57,717 bases of DNA from Actinomycetospora soli (GTDB lineage: Bacteria > Actinomycetota > Actinomycetes > Mycobacteriales > Pseudonocardiaceae), in contig NZ_JAJNDA010000026.1 in the NCBI RefSeq assembly GCF_021026295.1, forward strand, positions 1-57,717, written 5' to 3'. Both the position numbers and the translations under genes were made by a program. Below are positions 31,709 to 39,522 of the stretch, piece after piece. The notes below the pieces were generated by a model. The model searched no databases. It was not told the DNA's origin and was given only the letters and a program-made list of their open reading frames with translations. Numbering within the stretch: position 1 is the stretch's first letter; each line of letters starts with the position of its first letter.

Positions 31709-33163
31709 GTGGCCGCCCCCTCCGCTCCCCTCCCCCCGGGGTCCGGGGTGGGCGGCCACCTCGACCTCTTCGCCCCGAACCTCCCTGGTGAGGACCTCTC
31801 CGGGGCCGCCGAGCCGGCCCCGGAGAGGGAAGAGGCCCTCAGCGAGAGGGAAGAGGCCCTCAGCGACCCGCAGAAGCCCGTGGTGGTGGCCCCAGCCCCC
31901 TCGCTCGAAGGCCCCGGAGATCGGCCGTCAGCCGCCACTTCACGGCTTCAAGATCTTCGCGATGTCGAGCCGATCGCGTGTGGTAGCCAGCAACCGAAGC
32001 AACCACTCGCCGAGGCGAACCGTTCGGACACGGCCGACCTGATAGCCGCATCGGCGAGCTGGGCACCTCCGCGTCCGGAGCCGGTCCCGCGCATCACGTC
32101 AGCCCGGGCCGTCGTCCATGGCGGGACCGGCTTTCCCGTTGCGGGGGACGGGGCCGGCCCGGTCGAGGAGCTCCTCGACCGGGCCGGCGCCGACGCCGGC
32201 ACGCTGGCCGGGCTCGGTGACCTGGCCGGCCCTCGCCTCGAGCTGGTGGCCGCCGGGTGGCTGGCGGGGTTCCGCTCGGCCCGGACGCGGCGGGCCTACG
32301 GCGCGGACCTGGCCGCGTTCGCCGCCTGGTGCGCTCCGCGCGGCCTCGATGTCCTGGCGGCGCGGCGGGTGCAGGTCGACCTGCACACCACCGGGCTGCT
32401 CGACGCCGGCGCCGCCGCGTCCTCGGTCGCGCGCCGGTTATCGGCGCTGTCGTCGTTCTACCGGTTCGCGGCCGCCCACGACCTGCGCGCCGACAACCCC
32501 GTCGCCGGAGTGCGGCGGCCCGCCGTGGATCCGGACCACACCCGCACCGTCGGGCTGACCCGCGACCAGGCCCGCGCGCTGGTCGCGGCGGCGGACGCCG
32601 ACCCCGGTCCGCAACGGGCGCGGTCGGCGGCGCTGGTGCGCCTGCTGCTGCACAACGGGCTGCGCGTCGACGAGCTCGTCTCGGCCGACGTCGACGACCT
32701 CGGTACCCGGCCCGGTGCCGGGGGTCCAGCCGGGCGGGTGTCTCACCGGGTGCTGGGGATCGTCCGCAAGGGCGGCCGCGGCGCCACCGTCGCCCTCGCC
32801 CCCGCCACCGTCGAGGTCCTCGAGGTCTACCTGACCCAGCGCGCGGCCGCGGCCGCCGTCGACCGGACTCGGCTGGTGGGGCCGCTGCTCGCCACCCGCA
32901 CCGGCGGGCGGCTGACCCAGAAAGCCGTGTGGGAGCTGGTGCGGCGGCTCGCCCGCGCCGGCGGGATCGAGACGTGGGCGGAGCTCTCCCCGCACTCGCT
33001 GCGCCACACCGCCATCACCCTCGCCCTCGACGCCGGCGCGGCGATCCGCGACGTCCAGGACTTCGCCGGGCATCGCGACCCCCGCACCACCCGCCGCTAC
33101 GACCACACCCGCGACAGCCTGGAGCGCTCCGCCGCCTACACCGTCGCCGGCTGGCTCGCCTGA
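31709..33163 (+). CDS. Tyrosine recombinase/integrase
   Basis: From GTG 31709 the protein has 484 residues; the start is uncertain because the first 150 residues are low-complexity (two EREEALS repeats) and several internal starts exist. The SAM-like core-binding domain starts near LAGFRSARTRRAYGADLAAF. The catalytic domain contains NGLRVDEL (Arg), HSLRHT (His-x-x-Arg), GHRD and RRYDHT (Tyr, about residue 464), the full R-H-R-H-Y set. It could integrate the element, resolve plasmid dimers or act on the dyad sites nearby. It resembles XerC/D-like integrases; no tRNA attachment site is next to it. Confidence 0.85.
   Translation: MAAPSAPLPPGSGVGGHLDLFAPNLPGEDLSGAAEPAPEREEALSEREEALSDPQKPVVVAPAPSLEGPGDRPSAATSRLQDLRDVEPIACGSQQPKQPLAEANRSDTADLIAASASWAPPRPEPVPRITSARAVVHGGTGFPVAGDGAGPVEELLDRAGADAGTLAGLGDLAGPRLELVAAGWLAGFRSARTRRAYGADLAAFAAWCAPRGLDVLAARRVQVDLHTTGLLDAGAAASSVARRLSALSSFYRFAAAHDLRADNPVAGVRRPAVDPDHTRTVGLTRDQARALVAAADADPGPQRARSAALVRLLLHNGLRVDELVSADVDDLGTRPGAGGPAGRVSHRVLGIVRKGGRGATVALAPATVEVLEVYLTQRAAAAAVDRTRLVGPLLATRTGGRLTQKAVWELVRRLARAGGIETWAELSPHSLRHTAITLALDAGAAIRDVQDFAGHRDPRTTRRYDHTRDSLERSAAYTVAGWLA
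31823..31864 (+). repeat. Tandem 21-bp duplication within the recombinase gene
   Basis: Two identical 21-bp units (31823-31843, 31844-31864) encode EREEALS twice. It is an in-frame duplication in the low-complexity N-terminal part. Confidence 0.7.
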
Positions 33164-33184
33164 GCCTCCGCCAAGATGCGCGCG

Positions 33185-34354
33185 CTACCGGCCGGGGTCC
33201 GGACCTTCGTTGGGTGCTTCGGCGAGTCGACGTCGAGCCTCCTTGAGCTTGACGACGTCGCCTTCGACCGCGTCCTGCACCGACCAGAACTCCCAACCAT
33301 CGGTGGCGAGGACTGAGCGTGGCAGGTCAGGACCCCTGGCAGCGATCTTCACCATCTCGCCGGCTTTCGACGGGCTGCTGCAGGCTTGTCCGTTCACGCT
33401 CAACGAGCCATCGATGCCGACCTGGGCCTGCCAGGTCTGGCCGTCGTAGCGAGCGGTCAGGATGCCGGGCGCAATACGGCCGAGGCGGACGAGGTCGGCG
33501 AACTTGGTGGCCCGCTCCTCGGACGAGACTTTCCGTCTGGCTGGCGACGACCCGGAGGTCGATGCTGGCCGTCCTGCGGCCGGTTCTTCGGCCTGAGTGG
33601 GCTTCGGAGCGGAACGCAGCGGCTTCGGACTCGGAGGAGCCGGCTGCGTGAGGAGGGGAACCGGCGGCGTGCTGGCACGAGTGGGGCGCGGGAAGTCGAA
33701 GGCGGCGCGGGCTCGGATGAGGCTGGCCCGGACGTCGTCTTTGCTGAGCCGCTCGGCGCGCTTGGAGATCAGGTTGATCAGGTCGTTCGGTGGTTCCGTA
33801 CCGCTGAAGAGGGCGGTAAGCACCGCGTGAGTCTGCCGGTCGACGAAGTAGCCTTGCCAGAGTTCCTGGATGCGGTTCTCCCGCATGTTCTCCTTCGACA
33901 GCAGCTCCAACAGCTCCACCGCGCCCTCGGGGTCACCGGCGACGTCAACGGAGCGGAACAGCTTGTCCTCGACCGGGACCGGGGCGTGAGCGTTGTAGAT
34001 GCGCCATTGGGCGCCGTCGGTCAGCGCCACCCACTCCACGCCTGCGACCGCGGCGTAAGAGATCGTCTGGTTGGCCCACCGCGGGTCGTCGATGTTCTCG
34101 CCGAGTCCTTTGGCCTCGACGAACAGACGAGGCGTCCGCAGCAGCAGCAGGGCGTAGTCGACCGGGTTGTCCGCGCCGCGACGGCGGTACTCACGGTTGA
34201 CCTCCTCTGGGTCGAACAGGTCCCAACCCAGGGCCTGCAGGACCGGCTCGATGAGCATGACCTTGGTGTTCTGCTCGCCGATGCGCTGGTTCGGGCGACG
34301 GTAGCGATCGAGCCTCTCCGAGCACGCCTTGATCGCCTCGCCGAACTCGATCAC
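33185..34354 (-). CDS. PD-(D/E)XK nuclease-like protein with C-terminal RAMA-like domain
   Basis: The start is taken as GTG 34354, preceded by GGAGGGCGAG; the frame is open to TTG 34384. In the 389-residue protein the N-terminal half resembles the type I restriction HsdR N-domain: TKVMLIEPVLQALGWDLFDP, then NPVDYALLLLRTPRLFVEAK, with Asp and Glu-x-Lys as the nuclease motif. A Pro-rich linker follows. The C-terminal part (ILTARYDGQTWQAQVGIDGS, then SPSKAGEMVKIAARG and GWEFW) matches the RAMA domain found with modification-dependent restriction systems. It could recognise foreign or modified DNA. No methylase is nearby. Confidence 0.7.
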   Translation of the reverse strand: MIEFGEAIKACSERLDRYRRPNQRIGEQNTKVMLIEPVLQALGWDLFDPEEVNREYRRRGADNPVDYALLLLRTPRLFVEAKGLGENIDDPRWANQTISYAAVAGVEWVALTDGAQWRIYNAHAPVPVEDKLFRSVDVAGDPEGAVELLELLSKENMRENRIQELWQGYFVDRQTHAVLTALFSGTEPPNDLINLISKRAERLSKDDVRASLIRARAAFDFPRPTRASTPPVPLLTQPAPPSPKPLRSAPKPTQAEEPAAGRPASTSGSSPARRKVSSEERATKFADLVRLGRIAPGILTARYDGQTWQAQVGIDGSLSVNGQACSSPSKAGEMVKIAARGPDLPRSVLATDGWEFWSVQDAVEGDVVKLKEARRRLAEAPNEGPDPGR

Positions 34355-34527
34355 AGCCTCGCCCTCCACCTCGCTCGCCCACAACGACTTCGCTACCGCC
34401 AGAGCTCAAGCGGTCCGTGGGTCATACCGCCTCGACAGGAGGCTCTGTTACCGCAGGGGTCCCCGGAGCAGGAGGAGTGGCTCCCTTGTGAACGGCTGTA
34501 AGTCGGTTCCGGCCACCCTCCGTCTCA

Positions 34528-35052
34528 TCAGCTTGCGAGGCCGAGGTTGACGAGCCTGAAGCTCATGGCCAGACGGCTGACGTCGAACGATCGAGCCAAC
34601 TCGCCGGCGGCCGCCTCAGGGTCTCGACGTTGAGCGGGCGGGAGGTCGCTGACACGCTGGCGGACCAGTCGTTCGGGCATGAGCAGGGCCGCAGCGAAGG
34701 CGTTGGCCTGGATTTCCTCGCGGTCGGTGGCCATAGCCGAGACCGAATCACGGCGGTTGATCCGCATCGGGCGGTCGAAGATGACCAGCCTGCCCGGATG
34801 CAGTGACCAGTGCCCGAGTTCGTGAGCGATGGTGAAGCGCTGCCGGACCCTGGAGTGGGCGGTGTTGACCCCGATGACTGGAGCTACGCCGTCCTCGCGT
34901 AACAGCATCCCCGAGACGTCGCCGTCCTCGAAGTGCTGTGGGACGACGTCGACTCCGCACGACTTGGCCAACTGTTCGACATCGACGGGAACCTCCCGCG
35001 GGCCGTATGCGGTGAGCAGGTTCTCCGCGGATATCTCAGCGCGCGACGCCAT
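34528..35052 (-). CDS. ImmA/IrrE-family metallopeptidase
   Basis: The 174-residue protein has the zinc-peptidase motif HELGH in RQRFTIAHELGHWSLHPGR and the downstream segment EEIQANAFAAALLMPERLV, which supplies the third ligand. ImmA/IrrE peptidases cleave or inactivate XRE-type repressors, and the XRE gene overlaps its 5' end by 17 bases. The pair is a common regulatory module of mobile and defence loci and may control the nuclease gene downstream. Start is ATG 35052. Confidence 0.88.
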   Translation of the reverse strand: MASRAEISAENLLTAYGPREVPVDVEQLAKSCGVDVVPQHFEDGDVSGMLLREDGVAPVIGVNTAHSRVRQRFTIAHELGHWSLHPGRLVIFDRPMRINRRDSVSAMATDREEIQANAFAAALLMPERLVRQRVSDLPPAQRRDPEAAAGELARSFDVSRLAMSFRLVNLGLAS

Positions 35053-35395
35053 CGCTGACCCCCTGCGACACCTGGCCGGACCCCCGCGCGCGACGGACGG
35101 CGAGTACCGCGTCCCGGTCGGCTCCCATCAGCCCCTTGAGGGTGTCCATGGCCGGGCCGGCAGGCATCAGCTCCTCGGTCGTGGTCTCGAGCGCGCGGGC
35201 GAGCACGGGCAGTTGGTGGGCGAGTAGACGCTGACGGCCCTTCTCGATGTTCGAGATCGAGGTCCGGTTCAGCCCCACCACCCGCCCGAGGGCCTCCTGA
35301 CTGATCCTCGCCGCGGTCCGCGCGTCGTGCAGCCGCTGACCGAACTCGCGGTAGAAGCGCTCGACGTCGCCGTGGTCGTCATGGTCGGCGGTCAC
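35036..35395 (-). CDS. XRE-family transcriptional regulator
   Basis: The 119-residue protein has a canonical HTH_3 domain at about residues 15-76: FGQRLHDARTAARISQEALG, then RVVGLNRTSISNIEKGRQRL and QLPVLARALETTTEEL. Start is GTG 35395. It overlaps the ImmA/IrrE gene and is divergent from the CD-NTase operon with 179 bp between. Two tandem dyads in that gap (35424-35477) are likely operators, so the protein may repress both directions until the peptidase removes it. Confidence 0.88.
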   Translation of the reverse strand: MTADHDDHGDVERFYREFGQRLHDARTAARISQEALGRVVGLNRTSISNIEKGRQRLLAHQLPVLARALETTTEELMPAGPAMDTLKGLMGADRDAVLAVRRARGSGQVSQGVSDGVAR

Positions 35396-35423
35396 ACCCG
35401 CAGTGTGTCAGTCACACCAACAT

Positions 35424-35477
35424 GTTGCTAGATCGTGAAGATCACGAGTAGACAGTTGGTAGATCGTGCACAACGAT
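35424..35477. promoter_or_regulatory. Tandem operator-like dyads and a TTGACA box
   Basis: GTTG[C/G]TAGATCGTG occurs at 35424-35437 and 35455-35468, 31 bp apart. Each overlaps a dyad (TCGTGA-N3-TCACGA at 35433-35447; ATCGT-N5-ACGAT at 35463-35477). A TTGACA, a good -35 box for the CD-NTase operon, follows at 35483-35488. Confidence 0.55.
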
Positions 35478-35574
35478 CGGGCTTGACACCAACGTAGCCG
35501 AGCTGCTCTCCTCGTCGTGGTCGCGCTCCCCTACGACCGCCGACAGCACTCCCCCGACCCGGAAGGTCCCCGAG

Positions 35575-36555
35575 ATGACTTCCTTCCTCGACGAGCTCCT
35601 CGACGCCGGCCGCTGCCGCATCGAGGTCCCCGAGCCCGTCCTCTCCGAGGCACGCCGCCGCCGCGAGCAGATCGTTGTCGCCCTACGCGACGCGTTCCCC
35701 GGCTGCGAGATCTACTTCAATGGCTCGGTCGCCCACGGCGACGCCACCCACCCCTTGGCCGACATCGACGTCGGGGTGATCCTCAGCGAGCTGGCCGCCG
35801 ACGGGTACGGCCCCAACGGCCAGGGGCCGCTGCCGCTCATGGAGGACGCCCGCGAGGCCATCCGCGAACACCTCAAGGGCGACTACGACAACCTCGCGGT
35901 CACGGTCGCCGGCCAACGCCGCGCCGTGCTGGTCCGCTTCGGGGAGCCGGTCACGGACGGCGAGCCCGACTTCACCTGCGACGTCATCGTCGCGCTGCGC
36001 CACCCTCAACAGGGCCTGTGGATCCCCAACACCGAGATCGCTGCCGGCTGGGACCAGGCCGATCCGGTCGAGCACACCCGGCTGATCCACCAAGCCATCG
36101 AGAACACCGACGTGGTGTTCGCCCGTGTAGTGCGGCTGCTCAAGCAGTGGCGCGACCGGCACAGCGACCCGCTGTGCTCCTGGAACATCAAGGCCCTCGC
36201 GCTGGCCTGCATCACCGCTCCGATGGCTCTCACCGCCGGACTGCAAGTCTTCTTCGACCACGCCGCCCGCGACCTCGCCGCCCGCTACACCCCCGACCCC
36301 GCCGGTGTCGCCGGACCGGTCGAGCCCAACCTCGACCGCGACCGGGCCGTCACCCGGCTCCGACGGGCCCGCGACACCATGAACGAGGCCCTCACCCACC
36401 TCGAGGCCGGGCGCACCGCGTCGGCCCAGCAGAAGCTGCACAGCCTGCTGCCCGACGTCGTCGACGCCCCCGACGAGCGAGACGTCCTCCGCGAGGCCTC
36501 CCGATCGGCGGGCGCGGCGAGGACCGCCTCCCCGACTCGCGCCTGGGCGCCGTGA
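35575..36555 (+). CDS. CD-NTase-like nucleotidyltransferase (CBASS)
   Basis: The 326-residue protein starts at ATG 35575 behind GGAAGG. The nucleotidyltransferase core reads YFNGSVAHGDATHPLADIDV: Gly50-Ser51, then Asp63 and Asp65, with the third carboxylate Asp136 in DFTCDVIVAL. WIPNTEIAAGWDQADPVEHT and VRLLKQWRDRHSDPLCSWNI are typical of OAS/SMODS-type CD-NTases that make cyclic oligonucleotides after phage infection. The next two genes overlap it in GTGA and ATGA fashion, as in CBASS operons. The product nucleotide cannot be told from sequence. Confidence 0.82.
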   Translation: MTSFLDELLDAGRCRIEVPEPVLSEARRRREQIVVALRDAFPGCEIYFNGSVAHGDATHPLADIDVGVILSELAADGYGPNGQGPLPLMEDAREAIREHLKGDYDNLAVTVAGQRRAVLVRFGEPVTDGEPDFTCDVIVALRHPQQGLWIPNTEIAAGWDQADPVEHTRLIHQAIENTDVVFARVVRLLKQWRDRHSDPLCSWNIKALALACITAPMALTAGLQVFFDHAARDLAARYTPDPAGVAGPVEPNLDRDRAVTRLRRARDTMNEALTHLEAGRTASAQQKLHSLLPDVVDAPDERDVLREASRSAGAARTASPTRAWAP

Positions 36556-37073
36556 GCGACTGGTACGGCACCCGCCCGTCGTGGCGGGTGCCGTTCGAGG
36601 CCGCCGCCCGCCGCAAGTTCGGCACCGACCTCCAAACCTCCCAAGAGCAAGACCTTCACTCACTCCGTCGACATCGACGTGGCGGACGCGACGACGGCCC
36701 TGACCACGCCGAGCGCCTCGTCTTTGTCGTGCGCAACCTCGAGGTCGATGGGCGGCCTGCTTTGGTCGACGTCGTCATCCGGTTCTGGGCCCGCCCCCAC
36801 TACGACACCTTCGGACTGGCCCCCGAGGACTTCCCACGCGTCCACGCCGAACCCGGCCGGCTCTCACCGCATCGCCATCGAGACGACGCGCTCTGCCTCT
36901 GGAGCCCCTTCGATCCACCTGAGCTGCGCTGGCACCACAGCCACGGGCTTCTCGACCTCGTCGAGATCACCCGACGCCACCTGTTCCTCGAGCGCTACTG
37001 GCGGATGACCGGCGCCAGAAACGGCGGCGTCTGGCTGCTACCCGACGCCCCCCACGGCATCCCCGCCGCATGA
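36552..37073 (+). CDS. Stand-alone E2-like protein of a short type II CBASS
   Basis: The start is GTG 36552, overlapping the CD-NTase stop. The 173-residue protein has an N-terminal beta part (ERLVFVVRNLEVDGRPALVD, then VVIRFWARPHYDTFG) and then FPRVHAEPGRLSPHRHRDDA followed by LCLWSPFDPPELRWHHSHGL. The order P...H-x(n)-LCLW with a following Trp and a helix is that of prokaryotic E2-like proteins; Cys115 is the only cysteine and the likely catalytic one. No E1 or JAB partner is present, as in the E2-only (short) type II CBASS, where the E2 is thought to act on the CD-NTase. Family assignment is by motif pattern. Confidence 0.68.
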   Translation: MSDWYGTRPSWRVPFEAAARRKFGTDLQTSQEQDLHSLRRHRRGGRDDGPDHAERLVFVVRNLEVDGRPALVDVVIRFWARPHYDTFGLAPEDFPRVHAEPGRLSPHRHRDDALCLWSPFDPPELRWHHSHGLLDLVEITRRHLFLERYWRMTGARNGGVWLLPDAPHGIPAA

Positions 37074-37612
37074 TCCCTTCTCAGGCCCCGCCGCTGCCGC
37101 TTCCCGTCGCCGCCCCAACGGGCTGGGACTGGGGCTGGGCCCAGACCGTCGCGCTGGTCGTCCCGGTCCTCGCTGGCCTCGGCGCCGTCGCACTCTGGGC
37201 TCTCAACCAGCTCGCGCACCGCCGAGAGCGACGCAGCAAGGCCTTCGCCGCTGCGCTCTCGGTGGTCGAGGCCTACGCCGAGATGCCCTACCGCATCCGC
37301 CGCCGCCCCGACAACGTCCACGTGCGTCACGAGCTCACCGACCAAGTCAGCACCATCCAGGCCGACATCGCCTGGCACCAAGCCTGGCTCGAACTCGAAG
37401 CCCCCACCGTCGCCGAGCCCTATCGCGCGCTAGTACGCGCCGCTCGCAGCCAGGCCGGCACTCAGATGCACCAGGCCTGGACCCAAGAACCTCTCCGCCG
37501 CGACCAGGACATGAACCTCCACATCGCCTACCCACGCGAACAGATCGACGCCGCCCGGGCCGAGTGCCTCACCGCCATGACCTCAGCGCTGCGCCTCCTC
37601 CGCTCACGCTGA
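37070..37612 (+). CDS. One-TM protein, candidate CBASS effector
   Basis: ATG 37070 overlaps the stop of the E2-like gene. The 180-residue protein has a short Pro-rich N-terminus, a single TM helix (TVALVVPVLAGLGAVALWAL, about 25-44), a basic stop-transfer segment (HRRERRSK) and a helical cytoplasmic domain of about 130 residues with several Trp, Gln and Arg. Third genes of CBASS operons are effectors, often membrane proteins that disrupt the inner membrane when a cyclic nucleotide is sensed. This one lacks a recognisable SAVED, TIR, STING or nuclease domain, so the sensing domain may be new to me. Confidence 0.6.
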   Translation: MIPSQAPPLPLPVAAPTGWDWGWAQTVALVVPVLAGLGAVALWALNQLAHRRERRSKAFAAALSVVEAYAEMPYRIRRRPDNVHVRHELTDQVSTIQADIAWHQAWLELEAPTVAEPYRALVRAARSQAGTQMHQAWTQEPLRRDQDMNLHIAYPREQIDAARAECLTAMTSALRLLRSR

Positions 37613-37658
37613 AATCGGCGGGCACGAAGAACCTGTGGCAACGCGTCGATCCAGGCCG

Positions 37659-37973
37659 CTAAGCGCTCGACGGATCAACGTGGCCGAAGCGCTGCTGCGC
37701 TGCTTGACGGGTGACACCAAGCAAGCCACCAATCCGGGCCCACGACCGTCCATGCGCGCGAGCAGCACGCACAGCGGCCTCCAGAGCGTCCCGCGACCGG
37801 TCTAGAGCGTCAGCCGCGGCGGTGACAGAGCGCAGGTCAGCCGCATCCGCGGAGGGGTCGGAGAAGTCGACGTTGGCGAACGCCGCGTCCACGTCGAAGG
37901 CCTCGAGCTCTTCGTCGGAGAGCCGTGGGGTCTCGCCTGCGATGTTGTCCTCTGTGCGGGTTCGAGTGCTCAT
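37659..37973 (-). CDS. HTH-tailed antitoxin-like protein
   Basis: The ATG at 37973 is preferred because GAGGTG lies at the right distance; GTG 37982 and ATG 37979 are alternatives. The 104-residue protein has an acidic N-terminal half (ELEAFDVDAAFANVDFSDPS) and a C-terminal HTH-like helix pair (ALEAAVRAARAHGRSWARIG, then LLGVTRQAAQQRFG). This layout is common in actinobacterial antitoxins paired with small BrnT-like proteins. It overlaps the upstream small gene, so the two are co-translated. Confidence 0.6.
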   Translation of the reverse strand: MSTRTRTEDNIAGETPRLSDEELEAFDVDAAFANVDFSDPSADAADLRSVTAAADALDRSRDALEAAVRAARAHGRSWARIGGLLGVTRQAAQQRFGHVDPSSA

Positions 37974-37978
37974 ACTCA

Positions 37979-38215
37979 TCACCTCGGGAAACCTGGTCGG
38001 GCGGGCTCGTAGGCGTGGAAGATGCGCTCGTCATCGTCGAGCGAGACGAGCAGCTCAAGCTCAGCTGTTCCTGTGCGATTAGGTCCAACGATCGCCCTCA
38101 CGACATTGCCGAGGTTGTCCTCCGTGGGCTTGTCCAGACGGGGGTTGCGGTAGGCGTGCAAGATGTCCTCGTCGGAGCACCCGTTCTTACGAGCGCTGCC
38201 GAGTATCCTCGGCAT
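37979..38215 (-). CDS. Small BrnT/RelE-like toxin candidate
   Basis: The protein has 78 residues from ATG 38215 (GTG 38218 is adjacent). The pattern SDEDILHAYRNP, then LELLVSLDDDERIFHAYEPA and RPGF resembles small beta-rich proteins (BrnT or DUF4258 type) in which an H-A pair near the C-terminus is conserved. It precedes and overlaps the antitoxin-like gene, toxin first. A ribonuclease activity would be expected for the family but is not proven by sequence. It lies just behind the CBASS-like operon. Confidence 0.5.
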   Translation of the reverse strand: MPRILGSARKNGCSDEDILHAYRNPRLDKPTEDNLGNVVRAIVGPNRTGTAELELLVSLDDDERIFHAYEPARPGFPR

Positions 38216-38295
38216 CACACGTCAATGATGCCTTGACAATCCCTCTCGCGCAACTGCGCTGATCCCCGTCGCCAAGGTCCTAGCTGAGGTGCTGG

Positions 38296-38901
38296 TCATC
38301 CTCGCTCACGAGCGCCCTCCCCGGCCTCTGCCGGAGCGTCGGTGGGTCCGCCGGGTCCGGTGCTGCGGACTTCGAGGTAGGCCCGCGGGTCCGCGACCCA
38401 GGACTCGAAGTCGGTCTGCTCACTTCGGAGGTCCTCCACCGCGACCGTGCGCCCGTGCCGGTCCCGGAACAGGGCGGTGCGCAGCGCGACCGCCCGGTCC
38501 TCGACGACCGCGAGGAACACCCGCGCCCGCTGCTCGTCGTCGGAGTGGACCAGGTCGGCGGGGAGTTCGCCGTGCTCGACGGTGTCGAGGGCGACCTCTG
38601 CGGTCTCGGCGTCAGTCATCCAGCACAGGACGCGGCGGTCGTTGCTGCAAGCCCCGGATGAGGCTCCGGCGACCGTGCCGTCGGCGGCGGGGTAGCGGCC
38701 CACGCCGGTGGCCAGGCCGCCCCCGGCTGCGAACTCGACGAACACATCAGCTGTCGGGACGGCGTCGGTGACCCCGTAAGCCAACGTCCAGCACTGCCCA
38801 CCGGGCAACACTCCGTCGGCGACGACCGGGCGTCCAAGTCGGAGCCGGGCCAGGAACTCACGTCCCGACGCCGCCCGCTCCCGCTCGCCACCCGAACCCA
38901 C
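38296..38901 (-). CDS. Unknown protein with two Cys
   Basis: The 201-residue protein starts at GTG 38901. It has a mixed alpha/beta composition: QCWTLAYGVTDAVPTADVFV, then EFAAGGGLATGVGRYPAADG, a segment RVLCWMTDAE, and a conserved-looking strand ARVFLAVVEDRAVALRTALF. The C-terminus is disordered. It stands alone between the toxin-like pair and the GntR operon. No family recognised. Confidence 0.5.
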   Translation of the reverse strand: MGSGGERERAASGREFLARLRLGRPVVADGVLPGGQCWTLAYGVTDAVPTADVFVEFAAGGGLATGVGRYPAADGTVAGASSGACSNDRRVLCWMTDAETAEVALDTVEHGELPADLVHSDDEQRARVFLAVVEDRAVALRTALFRDRHGRTVAVEDLRSEQTDFESWVADPRAYLEVRSTGPGGPTDAPAEAGEGARERG

Positions 38902-38978
38902 CGGGCAAAGGATGCCCTACCCCCGGACCTTCAGCTCCCCGGGAAGGACCGGGGGCCGCCGCGTCAGCGAGGCGCAGC

Positions 38979-39007
38979 TGTCATAGCGGTAGAACCCGGA
39001 TTACCGC
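38979..39007 (-). repeat. 29-bp dispersed dyad site, copy C
   Basis: On the minus strand this site carries TAATCCG at offset 5-11 and TATGACA at offset 23-29, exactly as in the site at 50296-50324, but the bases between have diverged. It lies about 70 bp upstream of the GntR gene. Confidence 0.4.
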
Positions 39008-39078
39008 ACCACCACCGGCTCCGAGCAGCACTTGTCGCAGTCTTCTAACTCTCTCTGACCTCTAGTAGACTGCTCGTC

Positions 39079-39522
39079 ATGCCGAAGTACCGGGAGATCG
39101 CCGCCGACCTGCGCGACCGGCGCCTGGGCACCGAGTTCACGGTCGGGGACCGCCTGCCCGGCATCACCGAGCTCGCCCGTCAGTACGACGACGTCGCCCT
39201 GAACACCGTCCGCAACGCGGTGACCCTGCTCGCCGAGCAGCAGCTGCTGCGCATCGAGCACGGCGTCGGCACCTTCGTCACCGCCCTGCCGGACCGCAGC
39301 CCCGCTGGCCCGCTCGCCGAGCTGCGCCGCACCCTCGACGCGCTCGGCCAGGCTCTCGACGACGCCGTGGCCCACGTGAGCGCCCAGGTCGCCGACGAGG
39401 CCGCCCGGGCCCGCCACGAGGCCCTCGCCGCCGCCGCGGACGACCTCGAGGCGATGGACCCCCCGATGGACATCGCGGCGGTGCCGGCGTGGCTGCGCGA
39501 GCGGGCGGCCCACCGTGGCTGA
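39079..39522 (+). CDS. GntR-family transcriptional regulator
   Basis: The 147-residue protein starts at ATG 39079. The winged HTH lies at residues 3-70: YREIAADLRDRRLGTEFTVG, DRLPGITELARQYDDVALNT, VRNAVTLLAEQQLLRIEHGV and GTFV, as in GntR/KorSA-type regulators. The C-terminal half is a helical bundle without a known ligand domain, as in plasmid kor-type repressors. No Shine-Dalgarno is seen, so it may be leaderless. The next gene overlaps its end. Confidence 0.85.
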   Translation: MPKYREIAADLRDRRLGTEFTVGDRLPGITELARQYDDVALNTVRNAVTLLAEQQLLRIEHGVGTFVTALPDRSPAGPLAELRRTLDALGQALDDAVAHVSAQVADEAARARHEALAAAADDLEAMDPPMDIAAVPAWLRERAAHRG

